A DNA stretch of 64,000 nt from Moellerella wisconsensis ATCC 35017 (GTDB lineage Bacteria > Pseudomonadota > Gammaproteobacteria > Enterobacterales > Enterobacteriaceae): NCBI RefSeq assembly GCF_001294465.1, contig NZ_LGAA01000002.1, positions 62,001-126,000 on the forward strand. Direction: 5' to 3'. Every line of letters begins with the position of its first letter. The first letter of the stretch is position 1. Below are positions 50,376 to 61,542 of the stretch, in pieces. The translations under genes were made by a program, and so were the position numbers. A model generated the notes under the pieces. The model saw only the letters and a list, made by a program, of their open reading frames with translations, was not told the origin of the DNA and made no database searches.

Positions 50376-53252
50376 TTAAATTTGCTTGTCTTCAGCATCT
50401 CCATCTGGCGCACCAAACCATTTATTCCAGCTATGTAGCACTTGCTCTCTTAACGCCATGAATAACTGATTATTCACACGGCTCGGTAAGGATTGCAGCG
50501 CTAAATGGTGTAATTCATTACGCATGGTGACATAAGCTGCCGTCAAGGTTTCGGCCTCATGCGCGGGCATAAAGCCATATTCTGCCATTAACTCAAAGAT
50601 TCGCACGTTATCAGACCAACGAGTTAATACTTCATTTTCAGGAGCATAGCGCAATACTAGATACTGGGCGATAAATTCAATATCGGTTATCCCCCCTGCA
50701 TCTGCTTTTAAATCAAAATATTCAGCCTGATGGCTGCCTAAATGATGATGCATTTTTAATCGCATATCGCGAACCTGTTGGCGTAGCGTGTTTGGGTCAC
50801 GCGGTAAGCATAATATTTGGTGGCGAATATGCTCAAATCCCTGCTGTAGTTGTTCGTCACCAAACACCATTCTGGCTCGAATCAATGCCTGATGCTCCCA
50901 GGTCCATGCATCATTTTTTTGATAATCATCAAATGCTTGGATTGTACTTACCAACATTCCAGCTTCACCGGATGGCCGTAAACGAGCATCAACCTCGTAC
51001 AAAATTCCTGACGAAGTACGGGTACTAAATAAATGAATAATACGCTGCGCTAGGCGTAAATAAAATTGGCGAGCATCAATCGAGCGCTCACCGTCAGTTA
51101 TCACACCTTCAGGGCAATCAAACAGAAAAACCACATCAAGATCGGAACTATAGCCTAACTCCCATCCCCCTAATTTTCCGTAGCCTAATACCGCAAACCC
51201 TCGGGCTCCAGTGGGATCTTGCGCCACATTAGTCGGGATACCATAGCGTTTAGCCATTTTATCCCACGCTTGGCACACAACAGCATCGATAATCGCTTCA
51301 GCCAAATAGGTTAAATGATCGCTCACTTTCATCACGGGTAAAACGCCGGTGATATCTTCTGCTGCAATACGTAACAATTGGGCTTGTTTGAATTGCCTTA
51401 ATGCCTCAAGTTGTTGTTCTTCATCAGATTCAGGCACACGAAGTAAATATTGACGTAATTCATCACGATACGCGGTTAATGGTAACGGTTGATACAATGA
51501 CTGGGGATCCAGCAATTCATCTAATAATAGCGGGTGGCGAGCTAATTGCTCGGCAATCATCGGCGAGGCCGCGCATAAACGGATAACATGGATTAGAACG
51601 TCGTCGAATTCTAGCATTAACTCTAAATAAGTGGTTCGACTGACGATACTGAGCAATAAAGGGGTGATCCGCTCTAATACCATTCCACCGTCTTCTCTAC
51701 TCCCCAATTTAGCCAATAATCGCGGCATTAATTGATCGAGAACATCGCGTCCACGCGGCCCGATGGTTCGTTTATTTAAATCGTGGCGAAACATGAAAAT
51801 AACATGAATGATCTTCTGGGCTTCATCTTCGCTATGATTAACTAAATGTTCGGCCAATTCTTCTTTAGAAATTCCATCCAACCACAAGCTGGTATAAATT
51901 TCATGATTATTATCCGCCGCGTCTTCGTCTTCATCCTGCCCAATTAACTCAGTAAAAATATGATGCACCGCGCTCATATGCTGGGTCAGCTGTTGATAAA
52001 ACGCCGGCCAATCGACAAAATCCATACCCCAAGCTAAGCGAGCTTTATCCAGCTCATCTTCTGGCAATTGTTGAGTCTGTTGATCGCTGATGCTCTGCAA
52101 TAAATTTTCGCAGCGACGCAGAAAAAAATAAGCCGTTTTTAGATTAGTGATTTGTGCGGATTCAAGCAGTTTAAGGTTATCAATAACCTCGAGTGCCTGT
52201 AATAAAGATTGTGACTGAAGGCTCGGCTCTCGTCCGCCGCGAATTAATTGAAAAACTTGCGTTATAAATTCAATCTCACGTATTCCGCCTGCACCCAATT
52301 TAATATTATCGACTAATCCTCGGCGTCGAACTTCACGCTCGATCATGATCTTCATATTACGCAGTGATTGGATCACACTGAAATCAATATAGCGACGATA
52401 CACAAACGGACGTAATAGTTTACGCAATACATCGGTATAATCTCGACTATCTGGCCCCATGATCCGCGCTTTCACCATCGCGTAACGCTCCCAATCACGG
52501 CCTTGCTCTTGATAATAATCTTCCAGTGCTGCGAAGCTAAACACCAGTGGACCACTATCACCGAATGGACGTAAGCGCATATCGACCCGATAAACAAACC
52601 CATCAATAGTGATTTGATCAAGCACTCGAATCATTTTTTGCCCTAAACGGGTAAAAAACTGGGCATTATCCAGCTCACGGCGCCCACCACGCGTTACGCC
52701 GTTTTCTGGATAGACAAAAATAAGATCGATATCAGAAGAAAAATTAAGCTCTCCGCCACCCAATTTTCCCATACCTAAAACTAATAGCGGTTGAGCGTTC
52801 CCTTGAGGATCACAAGGTTGCCCCCACGCTTTACAGCAATCGAGATACAGCCAATCTCTGGCTGCCACAATCAGCACTTCTGAAAGTTCACTCAGCTGCT
52901 TTAAACTAGTTTGTGTCGGACATTGATGAAACGTCTGCATCCACGCAATACGGATCAGTATTTGCTGACGAAAATGACGTAAAACGTGCATTAATTGATT
53001 TTCGTCGCTCACACCCTGCATTTTCTCTCGCAGCCAGCTATCATAATATTGCCATTCATCAGCCTTCGGTGGAGAGGCACGTAATGACGCTAAAAAAATA
53101 GGATGAGCAAGCACTTGGTTACAGGCAAATTCACTGAAACTGAAAAATTGCTGTTCCATTTCACTCAGAGGCAATAAGTGCGCTGCCTGCTCAGAAAATT
53201 GCTGATTTACTTGCTCATTTTGTTGCTGTAATAAAGCAGAAAAAGGATACAT
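50376..53252 (-). CDS. glnE: Bifunctional glutamine synthetase adenylyltransferase/deadenylase
   Basis: GlnE adds AMP to glutamine synthetase when nitrogen is plentiful and removes it when scarce, under PII control. Two nucleotidyltransferase domains are visible: [20 protein letters not shown] near residue 172 (the deadenylating half) and [20 protein letters not shown] near 705 (the adenylylating half), each followed by its helical domain. The 958 residues are close to E. coli (946). It ends 148 bases before the hldE start. The spacer before it, next to ygiF, has a perfect tandem repeat. Confidence 0.97.
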   Translation of the reverse strand: MYPFSALLQQQNEQVNQQFSEQAAHLLPLSEMEQQFFSFSEFACNQVLAHPIFLASLRASPPKADEWQYYDSWLREKMQGVSDENQLMHVLRHFRQQILIRIAWMQTFHQCPTQTSLKQLSELSEVLIVAARDWLYLDCCKAWGQPCDPQGNAQPLLVLGMGKLGGGELNFSSDIDLIFVYPENGVTRGGRRELDNAQFFTRLGQKMIRVLDQITIDGFVYRVDMRLRPFGDSGPLVFSFAALEDYYQEQGRDWERYAMVKARIMGPDSRDYTDVLRKLLRPFVYRRYIDFSVIQSLRNMKIMIEREVRRRGLVDNIKLGAGGIREIEFITQVFQLIRGGREPSLQSQSLLQALEVIDNLKLLESAQITNLKTAYFFLRRCENLLQSISDQQTQQLPEDELDKARLAWGMDFVDWPAFYQQLTQHMSAVHHIFTELIGQDEDEDAADNNHEIYTSLWLDGISKEELAEHLVNHSEDEAQKIIHVIFMFRHDLNKRTIGPRGRDVLDQLMPRLLAKLGSREDGGMVLERITPLLLSIVSRTTYLELMLEFDDVLIHVIRLCAASPMIAEQLARHPLLLDELLDPQSLYQPLPLTAYRDELRQYLLRVPESDEEQQLEALRQFKQAQLLRIAAEDITGVLPVMKVSDHLTYLAEAIIDAVVCQAWDKMAKRYGIPTNVAQDPTGARGFAVLGYGKLGGWELGYSSDLDVVFLFDCPEGVITDGERSIDARQFYLRLAQRIIHLFSTRTSSGILYEVDARLRPSGEAGMLVSTIQAFDDYQKNDAWTWEHQALIRARMVFGDEQLQQGFEHIRHQILCLPRDPNTLRQQVRDMRLKMHHHLGSHQAEYFDLKADAGGITDIEFIAQYLVLRYAPENEVLTRWSDNVRIFELMAEYGFMPAHEAETLTAAYVTMRNELHHLALQSLPSRVNNQLFMALREQVLHSWNKWFGAPDGDAEDKQI

Positions 53253-53256
53253 ATCA

Positions 53257-53280
53257 ATGTCCCACAGTATGTCCCACAGT
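53257..53280. repeat. Perfect tandem repeat, 2 x 12 bp, between ygiF and glnE
   Basis: ATGTCCCACAGT occurs twice in a row (53257-53268, 53269-53280) within the 34-base gap between the shortened ygiF and glnE. It lies at the point where the missing CHAD part of ygiF would be, suggesting a deletion or slippage event there. Confidence 0.9.
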
Positions 53281-53286
53281 TATTTG

Positions 53287-54240
53287 CTAAGGTAGCGTTA
53301 ATGCAATCAACCACTGAGTAAATGCCAATTTACAACGGAGCCAACAAGCGCTATAACACGCTTCAACGGCACTGTTTTGTTCATCAGAAACGGTCTGTTG
53401 TAATTTATCGAGTGGAATATCTTGAATAAATTGCGGTGCTGAATAACGATAATGCACTAAGAAGGCCTGCACGAAATGTAAAAATGACACCAATTCAGCG
53501 CGGGCTTGCGGGTGCTCATCAAGCCAATAGTCCTCATGTTGCTGCCAAACTGACAATAATGCTCTTAACGCCTGTTCTATCGGTTGCTGTTCATAATCAA
53601 AACTGGATAACGGAGCCACCGTTTCAGCCTTTTGTGCCGCAGTAAGAGCATAACCGCGCGCGGCTTTACTTTTAGCCGCTAAACGTAACCCATCAAAATC
53701 AGCAAGTTTTTTAGTTAAATTAAGTACATCGGCAATCGTTCCGCGTTTTAATTCAAATTCAAATTCCTGAATTGGTACGCTCTTTTCGCCTGCATGCACT
53801 TCACCCAGATCAAGCACTACCTCAACTTCACTATCATCCTGATTAACTAGCCATTTTTCACGATTAAAATTAGTACTAAATAAAATTTCAAGTTGTGACT
53901 GTAACTGAGTTATATCAGTCCCTTCAGGCCAAATATGTGCCGGGAAGGCAGTAAGGTCGACCTCGGGATTTTCAAGCTCAATATTATATTCCGGCCGTTG
54001 ATATAAGCCCCCAATATCTTGCCCTGCGGTTTTTATCGTCATTTCATAATGACCTTCACAGCTACGGATACGTAATCCCATGTCCCACCGACGTAACTGC
54101 TTATCTGCGGTATCAAAATAGATATTCATCAACTTTTGAGCATCAGTATGCTGATGCGGTAAAGTGGCCAAATATTGGCGAACAGTCTCTATTGCGGGCG
54201 TTTGCACCGCCAATTTCAATTCAATTTCAACCTGACTCAT
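53287..54240 (-). CDS. ygiF: Inorganic triphosphatase YgiF, CYTH domain with shortened CHAD domain
   Basis: YgiF is a CYTH-family enzyme that splits tripolyphosphate. The CYTH domain (about 1-205) is complete by eye: the EIELKL signature, YFDTADKQLRRWDMGLRIR, the basic strand YEMTIK, REKWLV and SKAARGYAL. The E. coli protein has 433 residues with a full C-terminal helical CHAD domain; here the frame ends at 317, shortly after LAFTQWLIAL, which matches the middle of the E. coli CHAD domain (LALTEWLV). About 115 residues are therefore missing. The enzyme may still work, but any polyphosphate binding by CHAD should be affected. Confidence 0.9.
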   Translation of the reverse strand: MSQVEIELKLAVQTPAIETVRQYLATLPHQHTDAQKLMNIYFDTADKQLRRWDMGLRIRSCEGHYEMTIKTAGQDIGGLYQRPEYNIELENPEVDLTAFPAHIWPEGTDITQLQSQLEILFSTNFNREKWLVNQDDSEVEVVLDLGEVHAGEKSVPIQEFEFELKRGTIADVLNLTKKLADFDGLRLAAKSKAARGYALTAAQKAETVAPLSSFDYEQQPIEQALRALLSVWQQHEDYWLDEHPQARAELVSFLHFVQAFLVHYRYSAPQFIQDIPLDKLQQTVSDEQNSAVEACYSACWLRCKLAFTQWLIALTLP

Positions 54241-54496
54241 ACATATCCTTGCTTATATCGACTGTTTCCATATTACTCTGAATTAATGTTCCTGAGAAAA
54301 AGAATTAAATTCAAACCAAAAATGCTACCCGAACTATTTTTAATAGCAATTTATGCCGAAAAAACAGTATTTAAACACTCTTTTTAGACAGTTAGGATAG
54401 TTCTCATTCTGGTTTAGTATTTGCACACGCAAACTTAACTCTTTAATATTGAAATTAAAGTCATTAATTCACCCTTAACAGACACAGTAAACTAAC

Positions 54497-55114
54497 ATGC
54501 GAAAATGCCCTTTATTAGTATTATCACTGGTAGGTATCGGCCTATCGATGACCTCTCAGGCTGCTGAGAAACGTTATATCTCTGATGAACTATCGACCTA
54601 CGTCCATACCGGTCCTGGCACTCAATACCGTATCGTCGGCACACTAAATTCTGGTGATGAAGTTGAATTAGTTGCAACGGATAAAGACTTTGCTCAAGTA
54701 AAAGATAGCCGTGGCCGCACGGTTTGGCTGCCCTCAGATCAGTTAAGCAGCCAACCAAGCTTAAAAACGCGAATTCCAACACTAGAAGCCGAAAATCAAC
54801 AATTACGGACTAAATTGCAAAATATTGATGATACATGGAATGCGCGTACCGCAGAAATGCAAAATAAAGTGGCTGATAGCGACAATATTGTTGCCCAGTT
54901 GAAAGCTGAAAATACTAAGTTAAATAATGAATTAATTAAAGCCGGTAAAAAGTTAGAAATTGCTGAAGTTAACCTTGATGACCGTCGCCGTGAACTGATC
55001 CTACAATGGTTTATGTACGGAGGAGGTGTTGCTGGGGTCGGCTTAATTTTAGGGCTCATTTTGCCACATATTATTCCTCGTCGTAAAAAACGTAATGACC
55101 GTTGGATGAGCTAA
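54497..55114 (+). CDS. ygiM: SH3-domain membrane protein YgiM
   Basis: YgiM is a periplasmic, inner-membrane-anchored protein of unknown function (TIGR04211 family). A signal peptide (ending TSQA) is followed by a bacterial SH3 domain (about 27-95; [20 protein letters not shown]), a coiled coil (about 98-165) and a C-terminal transmembrane helix ([19 protein letters not shown]) with a basic tail RRKKRNDRW. It is 205 residues (E. coli 206). cca follows after 7 bases, so the two are co-transcribed. Confidence 0.94.
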   Translation: MRKCPLLVLSLVGIGLSMTSQAAEKRYISDELSTYVHTGPGTQYRIVGTLNSGDEVELVATDKDFAQVKDSRGRTVWLPSDQLSSQPSLKTRIPTLEAENQQLRTKLQNIDDTWNARTAEMQNKVADSDNIVAQLKAENTKLNNELIKAGKKLEIAEVNLDDRRRELILQWFMYGGGVAGVGLILGLILPHIIPRRKKRNDRWMS

Positions 55115-55121
55115 AATAGCC

Positions 55122-56372
55122 ATGAAAGTTTACTTAGTCGGTGGTGCAGTACGCGATCAATTGCTTAATTTAGCCATTGCTGATCGCGATTGGGTGATTG
55201 TCGGCGCAGATCCTCAAACCTTACTAAAACAAGGTTATCAACAAGTTGGCAAAGATTTTCCGGTATTTTTACATCCTAAAACGCAAGAAGAATATGCATT
55301 AGCTCGTACAGAGCGCAAAATCGGTTCCGGCTATACCGGCTTTGATTGTTATGCCGCGCCTGACGTGACGATTGAACAAGATTTGCAACGGCGCGATCTC
55401 ACCGTTAATGCCATTGCACAAGCGGAGGATGGCTCGCTGGTTGACCCATATCATGGCGTGGATGATCTTAATCAGCGGATTTTGCGCCACGTTTCAGATG
55501 CCTTCACGGAAGATCCGCTCAGAGTATTGCGAGTTGCACGTTTTGCTGCGCGTTATCATTGGCTCGGGTTTACTGTCGCTCCTGAAACCCTGCAACTGAT
55601 GCAGCAAATCGCTGAATCAGGCGAACTCACCGAGTTAACCGCTGAGCGCGTATGGACAGAAACAGAGAAAGCACTCAACAGCCGCTCACCGCAAGTTTAT
55701 TTTGATATCTTGCGCCAGTGCGGCGCATTGGCCGTCTTATTTCCTGAAATTGACCGTTTGTTTGGGGTCCCTGCCCCGGCAAAATGGCACCCAGAAATCG
55801 ATACTGGGATCCATACGCTGATGGTATTGACCCAAATATCTTCGCTAACAAAAGAGGTTGATTGTCGTTTTGCAGCCTTATGTCACGATCTCGGCAAAGG
55901 TTTAACGCCATCAGAACTGTGGCCGCATCACCCTAATCATGGAGAAGCAGGGGTTCCATTAATCGAAGCAATTTGCCAGCGCTTTCGGATCCCGAATCAT
56001 ATTCGCGACCTTGCACGTTTAGCCGCGCGATATCATGATCAAATTCATGTTATTGCGCGTTTATCCGCCGCTGAATTAGTCTCATTATTTGACGGATTAG
56101 ACGGTTGGCGTAAACCAGAGCGTATAATCCAACTCGCGCTGATTAGTGAGGCGGATGCTCGAGGACGTCAAGGATTAGAGCAACAAGCTTATCCTCAAGG
56201 CGATTTTTTTCGCCAGGCATTTGAAATTGCGAGCCAAGTAAGTGTTAAACCGATTGTCGAACAAGGATTTAAAGGGCCTAATATCCGTCAAAAATTAACC
56301 GAACAGCGGGAGCAAGCGCTAGCTATTTGGCGCCAACAACAAACTCTGATGCCTCTCCCTGAATCATTATAA
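55122..56372 (+). CDS. cca: Multifunctional CCA-adding tRNA nucleotidyltransferase
   Basis: Cca builds or repairs the 3' CCA end of tRNAs. The nucleotidyltransferase head has [10 protein letters not shown] and the metal aspartates Asp21 and Asp23 (ADRDW). The [10 protein letters not shown] and [14 protein letters not shown] motifs follow. A C-terminal HD domain ([15 protein letters not shown]) marks the enterobacterial type with phosphatase and phosphodiesterase activity. At 416 residues it matches E. coli (412). In E. coli uppP (bacA) follows; it is absent here. Confidence 0.97.
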   Translation: MKVYLVGGAVRDQLLNLAIADRDWVIVGADPQTLLKQGYQQVGKDFPVFLHPKTQEEYALARTERKIGSGYTGFDCYAAPDVTIEQDLQRRDLTVNAIAQAEDGSLVDPYHGVDDLNQRILRHVSDAFTEDPLRVLRVARFAARYHWLGFTVAPETLQLMQQIAESGELTELTAERVWTETEKALNSRSPQVYFDILRQCGALAVLFPEIDRLFGVPAPAKWHPEIDTGIHTLMVLTQISSLTKEVDCRFAALCHDLGKGLTPSELWPHHPNHGEAGVPLIEAICQRFRIPNHIRDLARLAARYHDQIHVIARLSAAELVSLFDGLDGWRKPERIIQLALISEADARGRQGLEQQAYPQGDFFRQAFEIASQVSVKPIVEQGFKGPNIRQKLTEQREQALAIWRQQQTLMPLPESL

Positions 56373-56500
56373 CGGCTAGGCTATAACTGTTTTGATCTTG
56401 CTGCTTTAATCTAACTATGCTGAGATAAATTATGCATTTCAAGCACGATATACAAGCTTATATTAAAGTTAGTAACAGCCAGTTCAATAGCGATAAAGGA

Positions 56501-56540
56501 TGTTTAGTGGCAAATACTCGGCGCCACTAAACACCTTTTA
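56501..56540. terminator. Probable terminator between cca and folB
   Basis: A perfect 11-bp stem TGTTTAGTGGC / GCCACTAAACA with an 11-base loop is followed on the plus strand by CCTTTTAT. It lies between convergent cca and folB and may serve both, though the T-runs are modest. Confidence 0.72.
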
Positions 56541-56551
56541 TAAACTTAATA

Positions 56552-56908
56552 CTATTTGCTACCACGTTCGATAATTACGCCAACTTGTGCCGCCTGAGCC
56601 ACTGCGCCCGGTTTCGCCACTTTGATTCTGACCCATGGACAGTGAAACTGCGTTAATAATAACTGGGCAACTTCCTCTGCTACTCGCTCAACCAACGCGA
56701 AACGCTGTTGGCTCACATGCTGAATAATTGCGCGGCTAACCGTTGAATAATCAAGGCAATATTCAACATCATCGCTCGAAGATGCGCGTTTGTTATCCCA
56801 CCCCATTTCGATATCGAACACTAATTTTTGTTCAATTGTTTGCTCCCAATCATATACACCGATAGTTGTTATGATTGATAATTGCTCAATAAATACGATA
56901 TCCATCAC
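56552..56908 (-). CDS. folB: Dihydroneopterin aldolase/epimerase FolB
   Basis: FolB cleaves 7,8-dihydroneopterin in folate synthesis. The 118 residues show the family start (MDIVFIEQLSIITTIGVYDWEQ), the conserved DYSTVSRAI region, a catalytic-type lysine in WVRIKVAKPGAV and the ERVAEEVAQLLL segment. It is about the E. coli length (122). It is divergent from plsY, with which it shares a 101-base promoter region, as in E. coli. Confidence 0.95.
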   Translation of the reverse strand: MMDIVFIEQLSIITTIGVYDWEQTIEQKLVFDIEMGWDNKRASSSDDVEYCLDYSTVSRAIIQHVSQQRFALVERVAEEVAQLLLTQFHCPWVRIKVAKPGAVAQAAQVGVIIERGSK

Positions 56909-57009
56909 GTCCTTCTCTTGATTTACTGCATATTTGATACCACTTCAGATAAATTTTGCGTATTATCGCAGTATGAAGTGAAAATGATCTCAACCATTTG
57001 GAGTTAGCT

Positions 57010-57666
57010 ATGAGTGCAATCGCGCTTGGCATGATTATCTTTGCTTATTTATGCGGTTCAATATCCAGTGCGATATTAATCTGCCGCTTAGCAAAGCTAC
57101 CTGATCCTCGTCAACATGGCTCAGGTAATCCTGGGGCAACCAATGTAATGCGTACCGGTGGAAAATCCGCTGCTATAGCTGTACTCATTTGTGACGTTTT
57201 AAAGGGCATGCTTCCCGTCTGGTTGGCTTACTATCTCAATGTTCAGCCATTTTATCTTGGCTTTGTTGCAATTGCAGCTTGTCTTGGCCACATTTACCCA
57301 GTTTTTTTCCATTTTAAAGGGGGAAAAGGAGTCGCGACAGCATTTGGGGCTATTGCGGCTATCGGCTGGGATTTATCGGGTTTAATCGCCGGCACATGGC
57401 TATTAACGGTGCTGCTCAGCGGCTATTCTTCACTTGGCGCTATTGTCAGTGCATTGTTAGCCCCGTTTTATGTTTGGTGGTTTAAACCTGAATTTACCTT
57501 TCCCGTGGCAATGCTATCGTGTTTAGTCTTATTCCGTCACCATGATAATATCCAACGCTTATGGCGTGGACAAGAAAGCCGGATTTGGCAAAAGCTTAAA
57601 AATAAACAACAAAAAACAGCCAAAGAAATTGCTCAAGATACCCGTGAACAGGAACAAGATGACTAA
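57010..57666 (+). CDS. plsY: Acyl-phosphate:glycerol-3-phosphate acyltransferase PlsY
   Basis: PlsY transfers the first acyl chain from acyl-phosphate to glycerol-3-phosphate in the inner membrane; PlsC, also in this window, adds the second. The conserved motifs [31 protein letters not shown] and the later hydrophobic loops are present, with five or so membrane helices. I chose the ATG at 57010, with TTTGGAG upstream, giving 218 residues (E. coli 205) with a longer Lys/Gln/Glu-rich tail. A TTG four codons upstream is less likely. Confidence 0.96.
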   Translation: MSAIALGMIIFAYLCGSISSAILICRLAKLPDPRQHGSGNPGATNVMRTGGKSAAIAVLICDVLKGMLPVWLAYYLNVQPFYLGFVAIAACLGHIYPVFFHFKGGKGVATAFGAIAAIGWDLSGLIAGTWLLTVLLSGYSSLGAIVSALLAPFYVWWFKPEFTFPVAMLSCLVLFRHHDNIQRLWRGQESRIWQKLKNKQQKTAKEIAQDTREQEQDD

Positions 57667-57700
57667 GTGTTATTCGCCTGATTTATCTAGCATAAATTAG

Positions 57701-57740
57701 GCATAAAAAAGGCTGAAATTTTATTCAGCCTTTTTTATGC
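57701..57740. terminator. Bidirectional terminator plsY/tsaD
   Basis: A perfect 17-bp stem GCATAAAAAAGGCTGAA / TTCAGCCTTTTTTATGC with a 6-base loop, T-rich on both strands, lies between convergent plsY and tsaD. Confidence 0.92.
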
Positions 57741-57880
57741 TTCAAATACGGGTCAATGCCATTCTAGTTGTTAATAACTGTGTTTAGCCGCGATTATTAA
57801 CCGTCGTTTTAAACCACAATTATAGACAATAATAACTAACACTGTGATTAATAACGGCATCTAAAGAGCCTTAAGCTAAC

Positions 57881-58921
57881 TTAAGATGTCTTCGATGGCG
57901 AAGGTGTTTTCAGCGGCGGTAAGTCAGCCAATGGCCAACGTGCTTTTACACTCACGTCTAATCCCCCCGTCATTCCACCCTGTAAACGGATCATTCCAGC
58001 AAGAGCGATCATCGCACCATTATCGGTACAAAATTCAGGACGGGCATAAAAAACTTCGCCGCCTAATTTATTCATCACGGCTTCCATTTTGGTACGCAAC
58101 GTACGGTTCGCACTAACACCACCAGCCATCACTAATCGTTTAAATCCAGTCTGCTCTAATGCACGTTTGCATTTTATCGCTAAAGTATCAACCACGGCAT
58201 CTTCAAATGCACGAGCAATATCAGCACGCGTCTGAGGCTCATCATCGTTGGCGCGGATAGTATTAGCGGCAAATGTTTTCAAACCAGAAAAACTAAAATC
58301 AAGCCCCGGGCGATCAGTCATTGGACGAGGAAAGACAAAACGCCCTTCAGTCCCTTGCTGGGCCATTTTCGATAATACCGGACCACCGGGATAATCAAGA
58401 CCGAGCAGCTTAGCGGTTTTATCAAAGGCCTCACCCGCAGCATCATCAATTGATTCGCCTAATAACTGATACTCGCCAATGCCAGTAACACTAATTAGCT
58501 GTGTATGCCCACCAGAAACCAGTAAGGCGACAAAGGGAAATTCAGGACGTTTTTCTTCTAACATTGGCGCCAGAAGATGGCCTTCCATGTGATGAACAGG
58601 TACCGCGGGTACGCCCCAAGCATACGCCAACGCGCGCCCTATAGTTGCGCCTACCATTAATGCCCCAACTAATCCGGGCCCGGCAGTATAAGCAACCGCA
58701 TCAATATCTTTCCCGGTTAAACCCGCTTGTTCTAATGCCGCCTGAATCAATGGCACGGTTTTACGAATATGATCCCGTGATGCGAGTTCAGGGACAACAC
58801 CACCGTAATCGGCATGCAGTTTTATCTGGCTATAAAGTTGATTAGCTAACAGGCCGGTTTTGTCATCATAGATTGCGATCCCGGTTTCATCGCAGGATGT
58901 TTCGATACCTAAAACTCGCAT
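57881..58921 (-). CDS. tsaD: tRNA N6-threonylcarbamoyladenosine transferase TsaD
   Basis: TsaD, with TsaB, TsaC and TsaE, installs t6A37 in ANN-decoding tRNAs. [17 protein letters not shown] opens the ASKHA fold, the metal histidines are in HHMEGH, and LVSGGHTQL and [12 protein letters not shown] bind nucleotide. I chose the ATG at 58921 to match the E. coli start, giving 346 residues (E. coli 337). The frame is open 36 codons further upstream but that part is not family sequence; an ATG four codons earlier (MSGAMRV) is a possible alternative. It is divergent from rpsU. Confidence 0.96.
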   Translation of the reverse strand: MRVLGIETSCDETGIAIYDDKTGLLANQLYSQIKLHADYGGVVPELASRDHIRKTVPLIQAALEQAGLTGKDIDAVAYTAGPGLVGALMVGATIGRALAYAWGVPAVPVHHMEGHLLAPMLEEKRPEFPFVALLVSGGHTQLISVTGIGEYQLLGESIDDAAGEAFDKTAKLLGLDYPGGPVLSKMAQQGTEGRFVFPRPMTDRPGLDFSFSGLKTFAANTIRANDDEPQTRADIARAFEDAVVDTLAIKCKRALEQTGFKRLVMAGGVSANRTLRTKMEAVMNKLGGEVFYARPEFCTDNGAMIALAGMIRLQGGMTGGLDVSVKARWPLADLPPLKTPSPSKTS

Positions 58922-59489
<568 letters not shown>

Positions 59490-59539
59490 TTGACTGCGGT
59501 TACGACCGCAATCAACACAGATAGCAGTAGCAGTTAAAG

Positions 59540-59573
59540 GCCGTGCTTTCCGTAGGAAAGCGCGGCTTGTTAT
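59540..59573 (+). terminator. Internal terminator between rpsU and dnaG
   Basis: A 12-bp stem GCCGTGCTTTCC / GGAAAGCGCGGC (one mismatched pair) with a 3-base loop is followed by a weak TTGTTA. E. coli has an attenuating terminator at the same place, lowering dnaG relative to rpsU; the weak T-run fits partial readthrough. Confidence 0.85.
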
Positions 59574-59593
59574 CGTTCAACTTATCGTTCAAC
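59570..59593. repeat. Perfect tandem repeat, 2 x 12 bp, upstream of dnaG
   Basis: TTATCGTTCAAC occurs twice in a row (59570-59581, 59582-59593), between the rpsU terminator and the dnaG start at 59614. Confidence 0.9.
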
Positions 59594-59613
59594 AACAGGC
59601 GAATATAAGGCTT

Positions 59614-61359
59614 ATGGCTGGACGAATTCCGCGTTCATTTATCAATGATTTATTAGCGAGAACCGATATTATCGACTTGATCGATGCCCGTGTGCCGTTA
59701 AAAAAACAAGGTAAAAATTATCACGCGTGTTGTCCGTTTCATAACGAAAAAACGCCATCATTCACCGCTAATGGTGAAAAACAATTTTATTATTGTTTTG
59801 GTTGCGGAGCCAATGGCAATGCCATCGACTTTTTGATGAACTACGACAAGTTAGATTTTGTCGAAACTATCGAAGAGTTAGCCACCCTGCATGGACTAGA
59901 AGTTCCTTATGAGTCCGGTACGGGTTCTAGTCAGATAGAACGGCATCAGCGACAAAATCTTTATCAGTTAATGGAAAAAATTAACCACTTTTACTGTGGT
60001 GCGTTAAATAATTCTTCGGCAAAAGTGGCTAAAGAGTATTTAACCCAACGCGGACTCAGTGATGAAATTATTAAACGCTTCTCCATTGGCTTTGCGCCTC
60101 CTGGTTGGGATAATCTGCTCAAACGATTTGCCCCAAATCATGAAGCCAAAAAACAGCTTGATGAAGCCGGGATGCTGGTCACCAACGATAAGGGCCGTAC
60201 ATACGATCGTTTTAGAGAACGCGTGATGTTTCCTATCCGCGATAGACGTGGACGGGTTATTGCTTTTGGTGGTCGAGTGTTAGGTGATGGTGTACCGAAG
60301 TATCTTAACTCACCAGAAACCGATATTTTTCATAAAGGTCGACAATTATTCGGTTTGTATGAAGCGACTCAAAATAACCATGAGCCTGCAAAATTATTGG
60401 TCGTTGAAGGCTATATGGATGTGGTTGCTTTAGCTCAGTTTGGTGTTGATTATGCTGTAGCATCATTAGGAACATCAACGACTTCCGAGCATATTCAGCT
60501 TTTATATCGTTCGACTGAAACTGTTATTTGTTGTTATGACGGTGACCGTGCTGGTCGCGAAGCCGCATGGCGGGCATTAGAAACCGCACTCCCCTACCTG
60601 AACGACGGCCGCCAGTTAAAATTTATGTTTTTGCCTGATGGAGAGGATCCTGATTCATTAATCAGAAAAGAAGGCAAAGCTAATTTCGAAAAAAGAATGA
60701 GCGAAGCCCATCAGCTATCAACATTCTTATTTGATACTTTACTAACGCAGGTCGATTTAAGTACACAGGAAGGAAAAGCCAAATTCAATAAGCTTGCAAT
60801 TCCCCTGATTAAACAAATACCTGGGGAAACTCTGCGACTATATTTGGCACAAGAATTAGGTAATTTTATCGGTATCCCTGATATTTCACAGGTTCTTGCT
60901 ATGATTGATAGAGAGACTAGTGAAAAAAAGAATTATCAGGCACCCAAATTAAAACCAACCACAATGCGAATTTTAATCGCTTTGTTAGTGCAAAATCCGA
61001 ATTTTTCGGATTTAGTTCCGCCGTTGGATGGCATTAGCCACTCACAGCTACCGGGACTTCCTCTATTTTTAGAGCTAGTCGATGTATGTCGTTCTAATCC
61101 TGGAATGAATACTGGTCAACTACTTGAGCTGTATCGTGATAATAAATTTGTCCGACAACTTGAAAAGCTGGCTACATGGAACGATATAGAGATAGAGGAA
61201 ATAGCAGAAAAAACATTTATAGATGCCTTAAGTCATCTATTCATTAGTGCTCTTGATGAACGTTTTGACTTTTTAATTGCAAAAGAGCGAACCGCTGGGC
61301 TAACCCCAGAAGAGCGCGAAGAAGTCCGTCTGATCACTCAAGCAAGAGTGAAGACCTAA
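59614..61359 (+). CDS. dnaG: DNA primase
   Basis: DnaG lays RNA primers at the replication fork with DnaB. The CHC2 zinc site is Cys40, His43, Cys61, Cys64 (CCPFHNEKTPSF and CFGCGA). The TOPRIM core has VVEGYMDVVALAQFG and the metal motif YDGDRAGREAA. The C-terminal helicase-binding domain follows. Its 581 residues equal the E. coli length. No strong ribosome-binding site is visible before the ATG (GGCGAATATAAGGCTT), consistent with the low DnaG level typical of this operon. Confidence 0.98.
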   Translation: MAGRIPRSFINDLLARTDIIDLIDARVPLKKQGKNYHACCPFHNEKTPSFTANGEKQFYYCFGCGANGNAIDFLMNYDKLDFVETIEELATLHGLEVPYESGTGSSQIERHQRQNLYQLMEKINHFYCGALNNSSAKVAKEYLTQRGLSDEIIKRFSIGFAPPGWDNLLKRFAPNHEAKKQLDEAGMLVTNDKGRTYDRFRERVMFPIRDRRGRVIAFGGRVLGDGVPKYLNSPETDIFHKGRQLFGLYEATQNNHEPAKLLVVEGYMDVVALAQFGVDYAVASLGTSTTSEHIQLLYRSTETVICCYDGDRAGREAAWRALETALPYLNDGRQLKFMFLPDGEDPDSLIRKEGKANFEKRMSEAHQLSTFLFDTLLTQVDLSTQEGKAKFNKLAIPLIKQIPGETLRLYLAQELGNFIGIPDISQVLAMIDRETSEKKNYQAPKLKPTTMRILIALLVQNPNFSDLVPPLDGISHSQLPGLPLFLELVDVCRSNPGMNTGQLLELYRDNKFVRQLEKLATWNDIEIEEIAEKTFIDALSHLFISALDERFDFLIAKERTAGLTPEEREEVRLITQARVKT

Positions 61360-61542
61360 AGTATTCAGTAAAAAAACAACACGGCTTAAGTGCCGCTTTA
61401 CCTAAGGCGAATGCCTGTAATCTGCTACGAGAAATGAAGGGGCGTAGCATAAAAATTAACAAATCCCCTTAAATGTTATTGTTGGCTGATTTGTTCGCCG
61501 ACCGACACCAATCTAAATACTCAGAAGTGTGGATACCGTCTT

